Shown in pieces: positions 23,615 through 34,835 of a DNA stretch of 64,000 nt. A program made the translations under genes and the position numbers. This DNA is from Galeruca laticollis (taxonomy: Eukaryota; Arthropoda; Insecta; Coleoptera; Chrysomelidae): NCBI GenBank assembly GCA_963921935.1, contig OY998184.1:28921567-28985566 (forward strand), in the 5' to 3' direction. Under the pieces are notes generated by a model that saw only the letters and a list, made by a program, of their open reading frames with translations, did no database searches and was not told the DNA's origin. Each line of letters opens with the position of its first letter. Position 1 is the first letter of the stretch.

Positions 23615-23937
23615 TAAACCAAATGTTTGTCAGTAAGCACTTTTTTCTATCATAGAGATGAGACTAATTAAATTAACTGTCTCAACCCCTACTTCGTGGA
23701 ATCAACTAATATTACTGTTTTTATGAAACTTAAACCAAATGTTTGTCAGTAAGCACTTTTTTCTATGATAGAGATGAGACTAATTAAATTAACTGTCTCA
23801 ACCCCTACTTCGTGGAATCTTCTAATATTACTGTTTTAAATGAAACTTACTCTTTCTAGATAATTCCACAATATATTAGAAAAAATGTTAGAAATTTGAC
23901 AATTGTTTGGATTTTAAATATCGTCGTCAGAATGACA
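23615..23937. repeat. PLE terminal repeat: 116-bp tandem unit and inverted terminal part
   Basis: The unit starting aaaccaaatgtttgtcagta at 23616 is repeated almost exactly at 23732 (period 116 bp). Both units contain actgtctcaacccctacttc. The following stretch to 23937 is the reverse complement of 26406-26590 on the other side of the PLE (shared: aattccacaatat, gacaattgttt, gtcagaatgaca). Partial tandem or inverted terminal repeats (pLTRs) of this kind are usual for Penelope-like elements. Confidence 0.7.
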
Positions 23938-24189
23938 AGTTATATTTCATTTGATGCCTACCGGATGTTTATTAATTATTTTGACAAGACCAAGAAGTGA
24001 CCTACTTTGTGATTGACTTAAGATACGTTAGGTAGACTCCCGCTGCGATGGGTGGATGATATTAGGGATTTCGCCGGTAGAGACTGGTGGCATAAATCTC
24101 AAGACAGGGACATATGGATGGGTTTAGGTAAAACCTATGAAAAAAGGCTGAGAAAGAAGAGGATGTTATTAGAAAAAAAAGAAGATATG

Positions 24190-26430
24190 ATATTACAAAT
24201 ATCAAAGCTTAGATATTATTAGCCCTATGGGGATATCCTGGATATCTTTTTCCCAATTAATACCAGTATAACTGCAATGATATAGAAAACCAGGAAAACT
24301 ATATCTGCTGATCTTTACAATTACCTCTTAAGAAGACAGTTCAAAAGTGGAGAACACCCTAGATTTATCTGTTCATTGACGACTTCATATCGTGGGTTTC
24401 TTAAGTGTCTTCTAATTTCCAATTCTTCAAAGAAATCCAGTTCTTGTTTCTTATCAAAAATACGTAGTACTTCTAGTTCGGTATTAGGTGTCAATAAATA
24501 ATTGGTGTCAAGTAGATATTTACCGTAGTGGGATTTATCTGGTTATTTTAATCTGTGTTCCCGTAAGTGTTCACTGTATCGGATTTAAAAATTTCTAAGG
24601 GTTTGACCCAAATAGACAGCATTACGTTCTGGACATTCGAGTTTATATATACCATACTTCTTTATTGGTTATATTTTTGTTTTTATATTTGTAGTCACAT
24701 TTCTTACTGTTTTAAAAGAAATTGTATTTGTTGCTAAAGATATCTTTGAAACATTATTAGAAATATTTCCTGCATATGTAATGGTTCAATAACGTTTTAT
24801 TTCCTTAGTTTGTTTAGAAAATATTAGTTGTAATGACACATTTCCCACTTTTTTATTAATTAGTTTATCTATCATATGCAGTGGATAACCATTGGATATT
24901 GCTATTCGTTTAATTGTAACAATTTTTCTATCGAAATTACATTTGTTCATAAGAACTGGAAATGCTCTATGTATCATTGAATTATATGCTGCTGATTTAT
25001 GTGATATGGGATGATTGGAACTGTATGGAATAGTCACATCAGTGTCTGCTGGTTTTCTGTAAACTGAATAATCAAGTATATTATTCACTCTTTGGATTTT
25101 TAAATCAAGAAAATTTATTTCGTTATTTTCTTCAACTTCTAATGAAAATTTAATTTTTGGGTGTGAATTAATAATATGCTTGAAAAATAAGTATATCTAA
25201 TTGTCGTTTACTACCTATAAAACAAGATGATATGCCATCTACGTATCTATACCAAAATAAAACATTTTTAGAAATATTACTTTCAAAGATTTTTCTTTAT
25301 AAACTGTCCATAAAAATGTTTGCCAAAATTGGTGATATAGTACTTCCCATTGGTAAACCTTCATTTTGAATATATATCTTATTGTCAAAAGTGAAATGAT
25401 TCTGATTAATACATGCAACAAATAAATTAAGTATATCTGATATTATTCGTGAATTAACATTTTTTTCTTCTAGTAATAGTATTAGACTTCTTTAGGAGGA
25501 ATTTTAGTGAACATATTGGTGACATCAAATGGAATAAGTTTAGAGTTATCTTGCAAGTTGAATGCTTTTAAATTTTTGATTAGTTCTATTGAATTTTTAA
25601 TTGAGTATTTAGATGTATATCCGTAACTATTAAGTATATTTTTAAGTTTTTTTACTAATATATTATTAGGATTATTATTATAAGAAACTACAGGTCTAAT
25701 TGTTCTCGTTATTTTGTGTAATTTAATGGTTCCATATAATTGTTAATGAGGATTTTTATTTATGATGGTTTTCGTAATCACTTAAAAGATAATTTGATTT
25801 ATTTACAATATCTTTCACATTATTAGAAAACGTTTTAGTTTCTTCTGCTCCAAGAACTTGTACATCGCTAGATTCTATAAAGTTATATATTTTTGAATTA
25901 TAATCTTTAGTTGTCAATATGATAGTGGGGTTCCCCTTGTCAGATTTTGTAATTGTTAGGTAATTATTTTCTACTTTCTTTTTGATTAAATTATAAACTG
26001 TAATTCCATTTTTTGTTTGACGTTTAACCTTTGACTGTTCAATATTTACGATTATATTGACAATTTTTATTTTCTCATAAAGAAAATTATTTCAATTAGA
26101 TTCTAAAACTATTTCTAATTCTGTAGCTATGATTCGTTTAATATTATTCGCAAATTTTCGTGTTATGCTGTACTTTAAACCTTTATTTAAAAATTCTGTT
26201 TCACTATCTGTAAAATTAGTCTGAAAGGTTTTCAAATCGTGGTGCAAAGTTTGTTGGTATGTATGTATGTACTTACACTTTCATGATGTTTAGAGTATTG
26301 AATTTTATGTTGTGTGTAATCAATTTTTTGTAATTTGTGTTTCTTAAACTTTTTGTGCTTCATCGTGCTGACACTTTCTGTGATTGTGTAATCTAAACAG
26401 TCAAATTCTACTGTAACTTCTGTCATTCTG
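24190..26430 (-). pseudogene. Penelope-like element: RT and GIY-YIG, near full length
   Basis: Starting at about 26426 (MTEVTVEFDCLDYTITESVS), decayed frames run through NNYLTITKSDKGNPTIIL, NEGLPMGSTISPILANIFMD (RT motif B) and RYVDGISSCFIGSKRQL, where the catalytic YVDD has become YVDG. The post-RT region (YSVYRKPADTDVTIPYSSNH, IAISNGYPLHMIDKLINKK) follows, then the GIY-YIG nuclease (YGIYKLECPERNAVYLGQTL) and a C-terminal ELEIRRHLRN stretch near 24420. Many stops and shifts. It lies between inverted terminal repeats (23.6-23.9 and 26.4-26.6 kb), so most of a PLE insertion is preserved, in reverse orientation. Confidence 0.85.
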
Positions 26431-26590
26431 ACGATGATATTGATTTATCGAAACAATTGTCAATTTTTTAGAATTTTCAATAACTTTTATTATATTGTGG
26501 AATTAACTAGAGACCGTGAATTTCATTTACAAACACTAATATGAGCATCTTCCACGAAGTAAGGGTCGAGACAGTCAATTTCAAATTAAT
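26405..26590. repeat. Upstream PLE terminal repeat
   Basis: Reverse complement of the terminal sequence at 23.68-23.94 kb. It ends with aagggtcgagacagtcaat, the same border seen at the ends of the palindromic insertions at 28.6 and 42.8 kb, which marks it as the element terminus. Confidence 0.7.
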
Positions 26591-26629
26591 ATCTAATCAA
26601 AAGCAATATCTAATTGTAATTATTATATT

Positions 26630-27858
26630 GTAGGTTGACTTGATCGATATGCAGACAGAACCAGATGGTCCATATAATTTTATTTTTAACTACCAAGATC
26701 ATTTGACAAAATTTATATTTTTGATACCACTGAAAACCAAAATGGCACAAGAAGTGGCTGAACACTTGGTTGATATTTTCTGTCTTGTGAGTTCACCATA
26801 TATTTTACAAAGTGACAACGGCCGTGAGTTTGTCAACTCGGTGATTACAAAATTAACTACTCTCTGGCCAGGTCTTAAAATAGTTCATGGTCGACCAAGA
26901 CACTCACAGAGCCAAGGCTCGGTAAAGAGAGCTAATCAAGATGTTCGCGATATGCTGATTACTTGGGTAAACGATAATAATAACACAAAATGGTCAGAAG
27001 GGTTGAAATTCATACAGTCGCAGAAAAACCAATCTTTTCATAGAGGAATTGGCAGAAGCTCTCATGTGACTATGTTTTGCAGTAGACAGGTTAATGGTTT
27101 AGGAGATGCCAGGCTTCCACGAGATTTTATTCATGAATTGCAAAGTGAAGAAGACTTAGAAGAATTAATACATAGTATGGAAAACGAACAAAATGACAAT
27201 GATAACAATAACTTAACAAATAGAAAAAATATCGAAAACGAAAATAACAACGCCGACCAGAAGAATCAAGACAGTAACGAAAATGGAGCTAATGAAATGG
27301 TGGCCAGAATAATGACAATACTGATGAATATAGTAGTGTGGCAGAAGGATAAGTTGAAAATAGCTTTAATTATCAGATAGAACAAAGGGGAAAAAGAATT
27401 TTGAATCAAAGAGAAGAATCACATAAAATGATGAAAATTCAAGCAACTGAAATGCTGTGTGAGTCAAATTAAATATATACTGCTTTACAAATTGGAACGA
27501 ATGTTTTAACTCGAGTGCCGGATGTTGACAGAGGCCGACTAAATCCAAGAAATGTGTTAGCCATTGTTTCTGAAATTAATAATGATAGCTTGTATAAACT
27601 GAGTACTGAGAATGGGCCACTGGACAGACTTTTTTCAAGAAAGATTCGCAGTTCATGCCAGAATCAGACGATAGTAATATCAAAAAAATACCCTTGCGAA
27701 CTGCAGCAAATATGTCATTTAAAGGTTGCGGTCAAGGTTTTCTCAGATGCAATTGTCAAATATCTTGTGGTGATAAGAAATGTTCCTGCAAACAACGAAA
27801 CAAAAAGTGTAACTCAAAATGTCATGGATCACTAACATGCAATAATAATAAATATTAG
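26630..27858 (+). pseudogene. Ginger/KRBA2-type DDE integrase-transposase, 5'-truncated
   Basis: The integrase core reads LIDMQTEPDGPYNFIFNYQD (first Asp), ILQSDNGREFVNSVI (second Asp) and HSQSQGSVKRANQDVRDML, where the family's catalytic Glu (VERAN) is Lys (codon 26925-26927). An Asn-rich linker follows. After a frameshift at about 27380 and a stop at about 27470, the tail reads VLTRVPDVDRGRLNPRNVLA and, shifted again, FKGCGQGFLRCNCQISCG with a dense Cys cluster to 27858. This layout is that of integrase-derived KRBA2/SCAND3-like proteins of Ginger-type DNA transposons. The 5' part is cut by the PLE. Inactive. Confidence 0.75.
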
Positions 27859-27949
27859 TTTTATTTAAAATGTGTGTTTCATGAATGAATGTTAAAAACG
27901 TGTCATTATTTTTATTTTACATATTTTTTGATTGATTTCTTTACATTAC

Positions 27950-28135
27950 CTACGACGAACCGACGTATTTTTCGCCTTATGGGTATACTTTATGACCCAT
28001 AACACGAAAACCGTCGCGTGTCTTCGACGATAATCGTGATTTCGCGTCGTGTATTTTTGAAATTTTTGGGTATATGACATATATCCGAAACGCGATGTGG
28101 AAAATTCGTAAAATCCACATCGCGTTGTGGGTATA
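27950..28135. repeat. Cluster of short hairpin-forming inverted repeats
   Basis: A CpG-richer island in AT-rich surroundings. It contains cgcgatgtgg...ccacatcgcg (28090-28124 region, perfect 10-bp stems, short loop), atgggtatactttatgaccc, gggtatatgacatatatcc and paired cacgaaa/tcgtg motifs. It lies between the Ginger-type relic and a PLE tail and may be the subterminal region of the former. The role is unknown. Confidence 0.5.
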
Positions 28136-28144
28136 AAATTCAAG

Positions 28145-28505
28145 CAGTGACCGTTTTCGCCAATTGAGTACAACATATATAAGCTTACATGTCCAGAATG
28201 TAATGCTGTCTATTTGGATCAAACCCTTAGAAATTTTGGAATCTGATACAGTGAACACTCACGAGCATACATATTAAAACAACCAGATAAATCCCACTAC
28301 GCTAAATATCTACTTGACACCAATTATTCATTGACACCTAACACAGAACTACAAGTAGTACGTATTTGTGATAAGAAACAAAAACTGGATTTCCTTGAAG
28401 AATTGGAAATTAGAAGACAATTAAGAAACCTACAATATGAAGTCGTCAATGAACAGATAAATCTAGGGTGTTTCTCCACTTTTAAACTGTCTCCTTAAGT
28501 GATAA
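28145..28505 (+). pseudogene. Penelope-like element, GIY-YIG C-terminal part
   Basis: Plus strand: YKLTCPECNAVYLDQTLRNF, an in-frame TGA at about 28247, then HYAKYLLDTNYSLTPNTELQ, DFLEELEIRRQLRNLQYEVV and the end at about 28500. The same sequence in the PLE at 24.2-26.4 kb on the opposite strand shows it is a second member of that family, 5'-truncated. Its 3' untranslated part runs to about 28890 and holds the insertion at 28596-28823. Confidence 0.8.
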
Positions 28506-28595
28506 ATGTAAAGATCAGCAGATATAGTTTTCCTGGTTTTCTATATCATTGCACAGTTATACTCATCTTAATTGGGGACACAATATCCAGGATAT

Positions 28596-28823
28596 TGTTT
28601 TAAATGAAACTCACGGTTTCTAGTTAATTCCACAATATAATAAAAATTGTTAATAATTTTAAAAAATTGACAATTGTTTCGATAAATTAATATCATCGAA
28701 ACAATTGTCAATTTTTTAGAATTTTCAACAATTTTTATTATATTGTGAAATTAACTAGAAACCGTGAGTTTCATTTAAAACACTAATATGAGTAGATTCC
28801 ACCAAGTAAGGGTCGAGACAGTT
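28596..28823. mobile_element. 228-bp palindromic PLE-derived insertion, 14-bp duplication
   Basis: An almost perfect inverted repeat (about 100-bp arms meeting near 28695) made of PLE terminal sequence, ending in gggtcgagacagtt. It is flanked by aatatccaggatat at 28582-28595 and 28824-28837. The flanks are one continuous PLE 3' region when the insert is removed, so the direct repeats are a target-site duplication. There is no coding capacity. A second copy is at 42824-43076. Confidence 0.8.
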
Positions 28824-28889
28824 AATATCCAGGATATCCCCATAGGGCTAATAATATCTAAACTTTAATATGTGTAACATCCTATCTTA

Positions 28890-29219
28890 TTCTTTTTTCT
28901 ATTAACGTATATTGAGTCTGACAAATTTCAAGTGCTATGATATAACTATAACCAGCTTACATTAAGACAAATAAAATGACTGATTGATCTGTCAAAACCA
29001 CAAACTGAAATGTCTTGTCATTTGAAATGTTTGGCCTTCTTTTTAAAACTTGTTTTAAGAGAAACTACGTTGCTATAATTGTTTTGAAAATAAAATAACA
29101 TCGTTATGCCTTAACTGAAGGGCTAACGCTTTTTTAAGTTTGTTTGATAGGCCTTTAATAGCTAATAGCGAGAAATAAATCTGAAAACTATATCATTTTT
29201 CATTTTAAAGTTATTTCGG
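28890..29219. other. No recognised feature
   Basis: AT-rich spacer. No coding or repeat signal recognised. Confidence 0.45.
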
Positions 29220-29420
29220 AGATAAACGGTTTTAAAAATTGAAAATAACGTTTCCGTATTTGTGAGACGCCCTGATTAATATTCTATCATAAAATTGTCA
29301 CTTCTATACACTTCGAAGGCTGTATCGTGTTAATAAACCGAATTTTTTCCAAAAATAACAGAAATGTCGTACTTCAAGTACCATAGCACCCGTTGTACTG
29401 TGTACCGGTTGAATCATATG
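29220..29420. repeat. Single dispersed copy of the 174-bp satellite unit
   Basis: Starts gagataaacggttttaaa and contains ggctgtatcgtgttaata and gtaccatagcacccgttgta, matching the monomer of the array at 35.9-36.8 kb, including the same left-hand lead-in (aaacggttttaaa). The shared flank suggests both belong to one dispersed element with a variable internal array. Confidence 0.7.
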
Positions 29421-29970
29421 TCGTTTTATTATTAATTAAGTACAAAACACACTGCTTTCTTTTAGTTGGCAACGTTATGTGTGGTTGTTTCTATGCTCTC
29501 TATTTCTTATATTTTCTTCTGGTTTTATTTGGAAAATAAAAAAATACGTATTGTGTTTATAAAGGACAATACGAATTTTTTATCAAATATTCCAGTAAAC
29601 TAACAAATGCTTCAGGAATTTCAGTACAAAATTATTCCTAACTTACTTTGAGATTCCAATTTCCTTCCTTGGTGTTTTAAGAGGCCTGAAACAAAAAGGA
29701 AATCAAAATTAGCAAATTTTTTTGGGAATATGAATATGCTTTCCGTGTATAATAAACTTATGTTTAAAGTTAACCTTCCAATAAAATAATTTCGTACAAA
29801 TTTTATTATTTTTCATATCATTAACACAGAATACAGAAGAGATAATTAAACGAGAGTGGCGTCAACTTAGCCATTTGATTCAAATAGGCTGCAAAATATA
29901 CCAATTAATTGATATATATCCACTCTTCGAACATGACACATTGTGTTGACAGTTCTTCTTTTTCGTTAAA
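29421..29970. other. No recognised gene
   Basis: AT-rich sequence. The last part may belong to an LTR ending at about 29979 (gacactaca), but its start cannot be placed. Confidence 0.4.
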
Positions 29971-29979
29971 GACACTACA

Positions 29980-30728
29980 GTCTCCCCCAATAATTAGAAA
30001 ACTGTTATTTTAAACCCACTTTGTAATCGGTGAGCTTCACTGGCATCCGTCGTTCTTGCTGTGGTAGAGGTATCAAACTTGGAGTATGTGCTACTACAGA
30101 AGTAGGTATCTATCTCTGGTCAGACATCACACTTGGGGTATGTCACAATTTCGAAAGATTGTGTTAGTCCGACAGAATGTTGTTACTTGACTTAGGCACC
30201 ATCATCATGCATAGTCGATTGATATGTCTTTTCAATAATCTCCCAGATTCGTCCAAACGAACGAGATATTATCTTCTCCCTATTTTCCCTATTTTCTTCT
30301 TTACTTCTCCGAACTTCCATGAGTATTTATCATTTTCCATAAAACGTACTTGTACTATCTCCCCCACTTGAAGGAGATGTACTGGGAGAGTGATAATTAC
30401 TGACAATTCGGGCCGGTAGGAAAAAATTTGATTTAATCGAATTCTTAATTTTCTGTGAAGATACAACTCAGCTGGTGATTGTCCTCAGGCCAGCGATCTG
30501 CTTCATATCTAAATAATATCTTGGGAGTTTTTCTTATATTGGAGAGCTATCTTCAGACTCTACTTTGATGTAGTTTTTCAATGTTTGGATTGAACGTTCA
30601 ACCAATTTGCTGCTGGATGCCCTGGTGCGATAAATTTGTGAAAAGCTCCCCCAGATTCGCAGTAAGTGTAAAAAATATATCACTTTGGAAAATCAGAGCG
30701 TTATCGGACACCAAGACTTTAGGCTAGC
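29980..30728 (-). pseudogene. Gypsy integrase C-terminal fragment with polypurine tract
   Basis: Minus-strand pieces give YIFYTYCESGGAFHKFIAPG, the region around the third catalytic residue, then LYLHRKLRIRLNQIF, VGEIVQVRFMENDKYSWKFG and KRHINRL, the C-terminal module of Gypsy-type integrases. A purine run (minus strand ttgggggaga, 29981-29990 region) precedes TGTAGTGTC, consistent with a polypurine tract and 3' LTR start. Frames are broken. The 5' part is cut at about 30730, next to a LINE fragment on the other strand. Confidence 0.7.
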
Positions 30729-30751
30729 GGTGATCAGTTTAACAAAAAGTT

Positions 30752-31222
30752 ATGTCTACGAAAGAATCAAAGGCAAGAGTAATAACAAGCGAAGGAGTCA
30801 CGGAAGAAATCTCGATCGAAACAGGAGACGCCCTATTCACCACACTCTTCAACATTGCCTTGGATGGTGCAGTAAGGCAGACTGAAATAAGTCGAACAAC
30901 TGCGCAAGCGTCAAAGCAGGTATTAGCACACGCTAATGATATAGTGGTTATGGCAACAGGCAAGAGACACATGAAAAATGCATTGTTAACTCTCATAAGA
31001 GATGCAGGAAAGAGAGGATTACAAATTAACGAAGAGAAGACAAAATTCCGCATATGCACAAGAAGAGAGGAACCGAACATAGAAGAGATAAAAACAAAGG
31101 AATTTTTTTTCGAAAATGTGTCACTTTCTAAATACCTAGGTGTAATTATTACCAGCAATAATAATCGAAGCGAGGAAATAACCCAGCGAATACTAATGGG
31201 GAATAAGATATTCTGGAAGTAG
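30752..31222 (+). pseudogene. LINE RT fragment with destroyed catalytic motif
   Basis: A 156-codon frame reads IETGDALFTTLFNIALDGAV, QVLAHANDIVVMATGKRHMK, RGLQINEEKTKFRICTRREE and LSKYLGVIITSNNNRSEEI. These are RT motifs B to E of insect LINEs. Motif C, normally YADD, is HAND at about 30929-30940, so the first catalytic Asp is lost. It has no ORF1, endonuclease or C-terminus. The type resembles the LINE whose endonuclease lies at 16.5-17.4 kb, but identity of the two is not established. Confidence 0.75.
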
Positions 31223-32250
31223 AATGTATTAAAGAAAATACATCTTTATTACACCATTCAATAATTATTCACCTCATACTGCACATTCTACGGAATCTAA
31301 AAAAATTGGCATTTTCCCATTTTATTGGAGTGAAAACAAATTACCAAACTTCAACCAAATTAATAAATATTTTGGTTGACGTTTAAGGTTAGCATTTCAA
31401 ATAAAATGCACATAGCGCGTGCCCGCATAAGAATTACTTGGAGAAAAGGTAGTGCTTGTTATACTTCGAATACTTGACCTTGAATCCCAAGATTTGTTAG
31501 TATGTACTTCAAAGGCCTTAACTCGGAAGTGCAAAAAACGGTAAATGCAGTATATGCTCATCTCGGAAGGCACCCTGTGTCATCGTGAGCCATTCTATTG
31601 AGAATGGTTATGACGACCATGTTGATAATTATTGAATTATTCGTTGGAAGGTGTAAGCTTCGTTAAGAACACACCCACTAATCACCTTTTTCATGTTGAG
31701 AACTTCCTGTTTGTCTTGAGAAGAAGCTAAAATTGATTAAGAAACATCAAATTCTCGGTTTTATATGTCTAACGATGACCCAATGCATTAGTGTCACTTC
31801 GCTTTTACAAGTCTCCAAACTTTCCACAAAAACACCTAACAACATTTCTCACCGCCACCGCATCGCTTAAACAGAAAATTTTCTGACATTTCGCAAAACT
31901 AATTCCAGTAAATTCGTTAACTCATTATGTCAAAGTTTAGAACGGAACAACGAGGAACATCTAACTTATTCGGAATTTCGTTACCTGTATGCCATCAAAG
32001 ATTCCGGAAGTATTCGTATTGCATAGAAGTTTTATGAAATGTTAATGGAAAACTTTTTGCAATGCCACAAACCGTTCCATGTTTTTACAGTAAAACATTG
32101 CTTGTGGGTTACTGGAAAAGAACACGATAATTCCAGAAATAAGTTCTCAAATTTTGAAATTATTTCAATGGGTTTTTATACATTACGCAAGTGAATTAAT
32201 CATTATCGAAAAATATCAGTAACTTTGATCAATAAATCAAACTTGGTGAG
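31223..32250. other. No recognised feature
   Basis: About 1 kb of AT-rich sequence with no coding motif, repeat or terminal inverted repeat recognised. Confidence 0.45.
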
Positions 32251-32397
32251 TGTTATGTTTACGGTAATAATACACAACGTTAAAGCATGAATATGTAAGT
32301 AAATAGTAAACTATCAGTGAGTATAGATTGACCACACGATTGACATTAAATTATATGACATAACAAGACATATAACAGTATTACCAACAGTACAACA
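32251..32397 (-). repeat. Putative 3' LTR of the adjacent Gypsy fragment
   Basis: On the minus strand a purine tract (aaaggggaggt) ends next to TGTTGTACTG at 32397, and the 147-bp block ends AAACATAACA at 32251, giving TG...CA borders. It directly follows the integrase fragment. No second copy is present, so the borders are tentative. Confidence 0.4.
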
Positions 32398-32419
32398 AAC
32401 CTCCCCTTTAACAAAAGTA

Positions 32420-33785
32420 TAATAAAATACATTTTATTCTAAAAATCGTTTAGGTTTTGAGCGCTCCCTGGTAAACCGGCAGAGTTCTGCTGGTTCTACT
32501 GGAATAACGGGTTGTGTGTTCGGATTTTCAAGGATTTGCTCCCCACAGGATACTGTAGCCAACGCTACAGGCATCGGTTGGATGTTACATCTCTGGTATT
32601 GGTGTATCGGTTGTAACTGGAGCAGGCATACTTTTCGTTTAGATCATACTACAAGGAACAGGTATTTGTAAAACTTTTGGCACCTGTAACTCAAGAGACT
32701 GATTAGTAATTAAAGAAGAACTATCATTGCGTTGTTTATATTATCTACAAGTCGTCTTGTCTTCACCCCATCATCCATAATAACTTTGTACGAATATTTA
32801 TTGGCGCGTTGAGTAATCTCTGCAGCTAACCATTCCCTTCCTGGATTTGTACGTGCGTAGGCGTCTTCCCAATACCTAACGTGCACTGATTTCGGTATCA
32901 CTGCTCGTCTTTCATTTGTTGCTTAACATTTCGAAGCGCTAAGGAATCTCTGACGTTTGGTTTAATCTTATCTATTAATGTGCGAATTCTACTTCCAAAC
33001 ATCATCTCGTTTGGGCAGTTACCATTGGTACTCTGCGGTGTATTACGATAATGGAAAAGGAAATTTTGGAGCTATTGCATTTGTGTCGTTGTGGTTAATT
33101 GGCTAGCCTTCATTCTCGACTTAAAAGTTCTCACAAAGCGCTCCGCCAACTCATTAGTTTTTGAGTGGTACGGTGTTGATGTTACGCGTTGAATTCCCTT
33201 CTTCTTACAGTAGTCTTTGAAGTTGTGTGAGGTAAATTGTCTACTATTGTCAGATACTATAATTCATGATAGTCCAAAATTATAAAATATCGTGTCCAAC
33301 GCTTTGCAAATTGTCTGGGTTGTGATCACTTCAAGTGGCTTTACATCAACCCATTTCGATAAGGTGTCCACGACTATCAACCAGTAAAATCCCTCGGACG
33401 GGCCAGCAAAGTCAATATGGATTCTTTCCTAAACGGCATATGTTATTAATCACGGGTACATTGGCACCTTTGGTTAGTGTTGTCTATATTGATGACAGCT
33501 TCTGCACTCTTTTATGTAGTTTTCAATATCTTTATCGATGTTTTTTCACCACACGTAATAACGTCACAAAGCCCGCATCGCTACGATGCCAGGGTGGGCA
33601 CTTTGCAGTACTTTCGGCACATGCTCCCGGAGTAACTCCAGTACAACGATTCTTCTTTGCCACATTAAAACTCTCCTTTCACAGATAGCTCCTGACGTTT
33701 CGAGTAGAATTGAGCAAAATCATTCATCTAATGTTGACTTCACATGTTTGTTTCTGCGTTTTGGTCTCCAGAATGTCTCATAAAC
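32420..33785 (-). pseudogene. Gypsy integrase, decayed
   Basis: Minus-strand pieces in order: HPGIVAMRALARYYVWWKNI and CRSCHQYRQ (zinc-binding), ERIHIDFAGPSEGFYWLIVV (first Asp), IIVSDNSRQFTSHNF (second Asp), TNELAERFVRTFKSRMK (Glu), then RYWEDAYARTNPGREWLAAE and YKVIMDDGVKTRRLVDNIN (C-terminal module, 32710-32901). The last recognisable coding stretch is Pro/Arg-rich (FTRERSKPKRFLE). Several stops and shifts; RT and gag are absent. A Gypsy family different from those at 8-11 kb and 37-43 kb. Confidence 0.8.
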
Positions 33786-34830
33786 TTTATTAGCTGTTGT
33801 TCGTTACCAGGTGGCAGACGAAAAACCAAACAAAGTGATCTATGGGAGCGTCAAAATGTTTCGTCAAGGTGGCGTCTGGTGATGAACTTCCTGCAATCAC
33901 ACAAGAAAAAGTGACTTTGAATTCCATATGAAACACTGCATACAAGAGATGTCAACTTCCAAGTTTTTCATAACACGCTGTTGTTAAACAATATTAGCAA
34001 TTGTTACACGATCAGATTAACTATCAAACAACATGAAAGACTGGAAGACGGAAGACTGTGAATCAAGAATCCATTTCCGTGGGACGCCTTCTGTATTATA
34101 TATCAAAGTAAATAATTGGTTATCATAACGAATGGCTTGAAGACAGTAACTCAAATAAATTTCTAGTAGTAATGAAGTATCTTTTGAAACAACAGAATGT
34201 GGTAATTACTATAGATTGATGAACCGTGAACGAATAAAATTATAATGGAATTGCAGGAAGTCTAATATACCAATTTCCTAGTTTGTTACCTGCACTGTAG
34301 GATCTTTGGTTCCGGTGCACTTCGCGACCCTCCGAATTTTATGTTAATTTTAATTTTGTTTGATAGCTTACCTTGAATAAAGCAGATTAGAACAAAAATT
34401 TCGCTGGATCATTCAGTAATTACTTTAAAAATCACGAATTTAGTTCGAAAAATGGTACTTTTTCAACACTAGTTAATGCTATTTCACGATAAATATTTTC
34501 ACTTTAAATTGTTAAGGTTATTATCTTGAACTACATATAAGTCTGTTCCACAAAAAAATCGGAAGGAAACAATTAAATTTTGCATATTTTAAAAAATATT
34601 CTTAGACGTCATTATTTTCTCTTGACACTTATAGGTTATAAATTAGACACTGACATCTTATGTCTAGGCAGCCAGGGTCACAAATTAGGATACTTTTCTG
34701 TCATCATATGAAGTTTAGCAGCGTTGTCAAATGGTCTTTATTTCCTTTCAGTTGAATTAATTGTGTGTTGTAATAGATATATGAATATATTATGAAAATA
34801 TAAAAGTATTTGCATGTATACTTAATAATG
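33786..34830. other. No gene recognised; one dispersed repeat
   Basis: Mostly featureless. The stretch ggtgcacttcgcgaccctcc at about 34315-34335 recurs inverted at about 44115-44145 (gggtcgcgaagtgcgccgg), marking a dispersed repeat of unknown type. Confidence 0.45.
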
Positions 34831-34835
34831 AAATT

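Noticed and set aside
28596..28823. Hammerhead ribozyme in the PLE termini, known in some Penelope-like elements
   Set aside because: The nearest match (atgag ... gaag near the element end) lacks the CUGANGA core and correct pairing. A covariance-model search would settle it.
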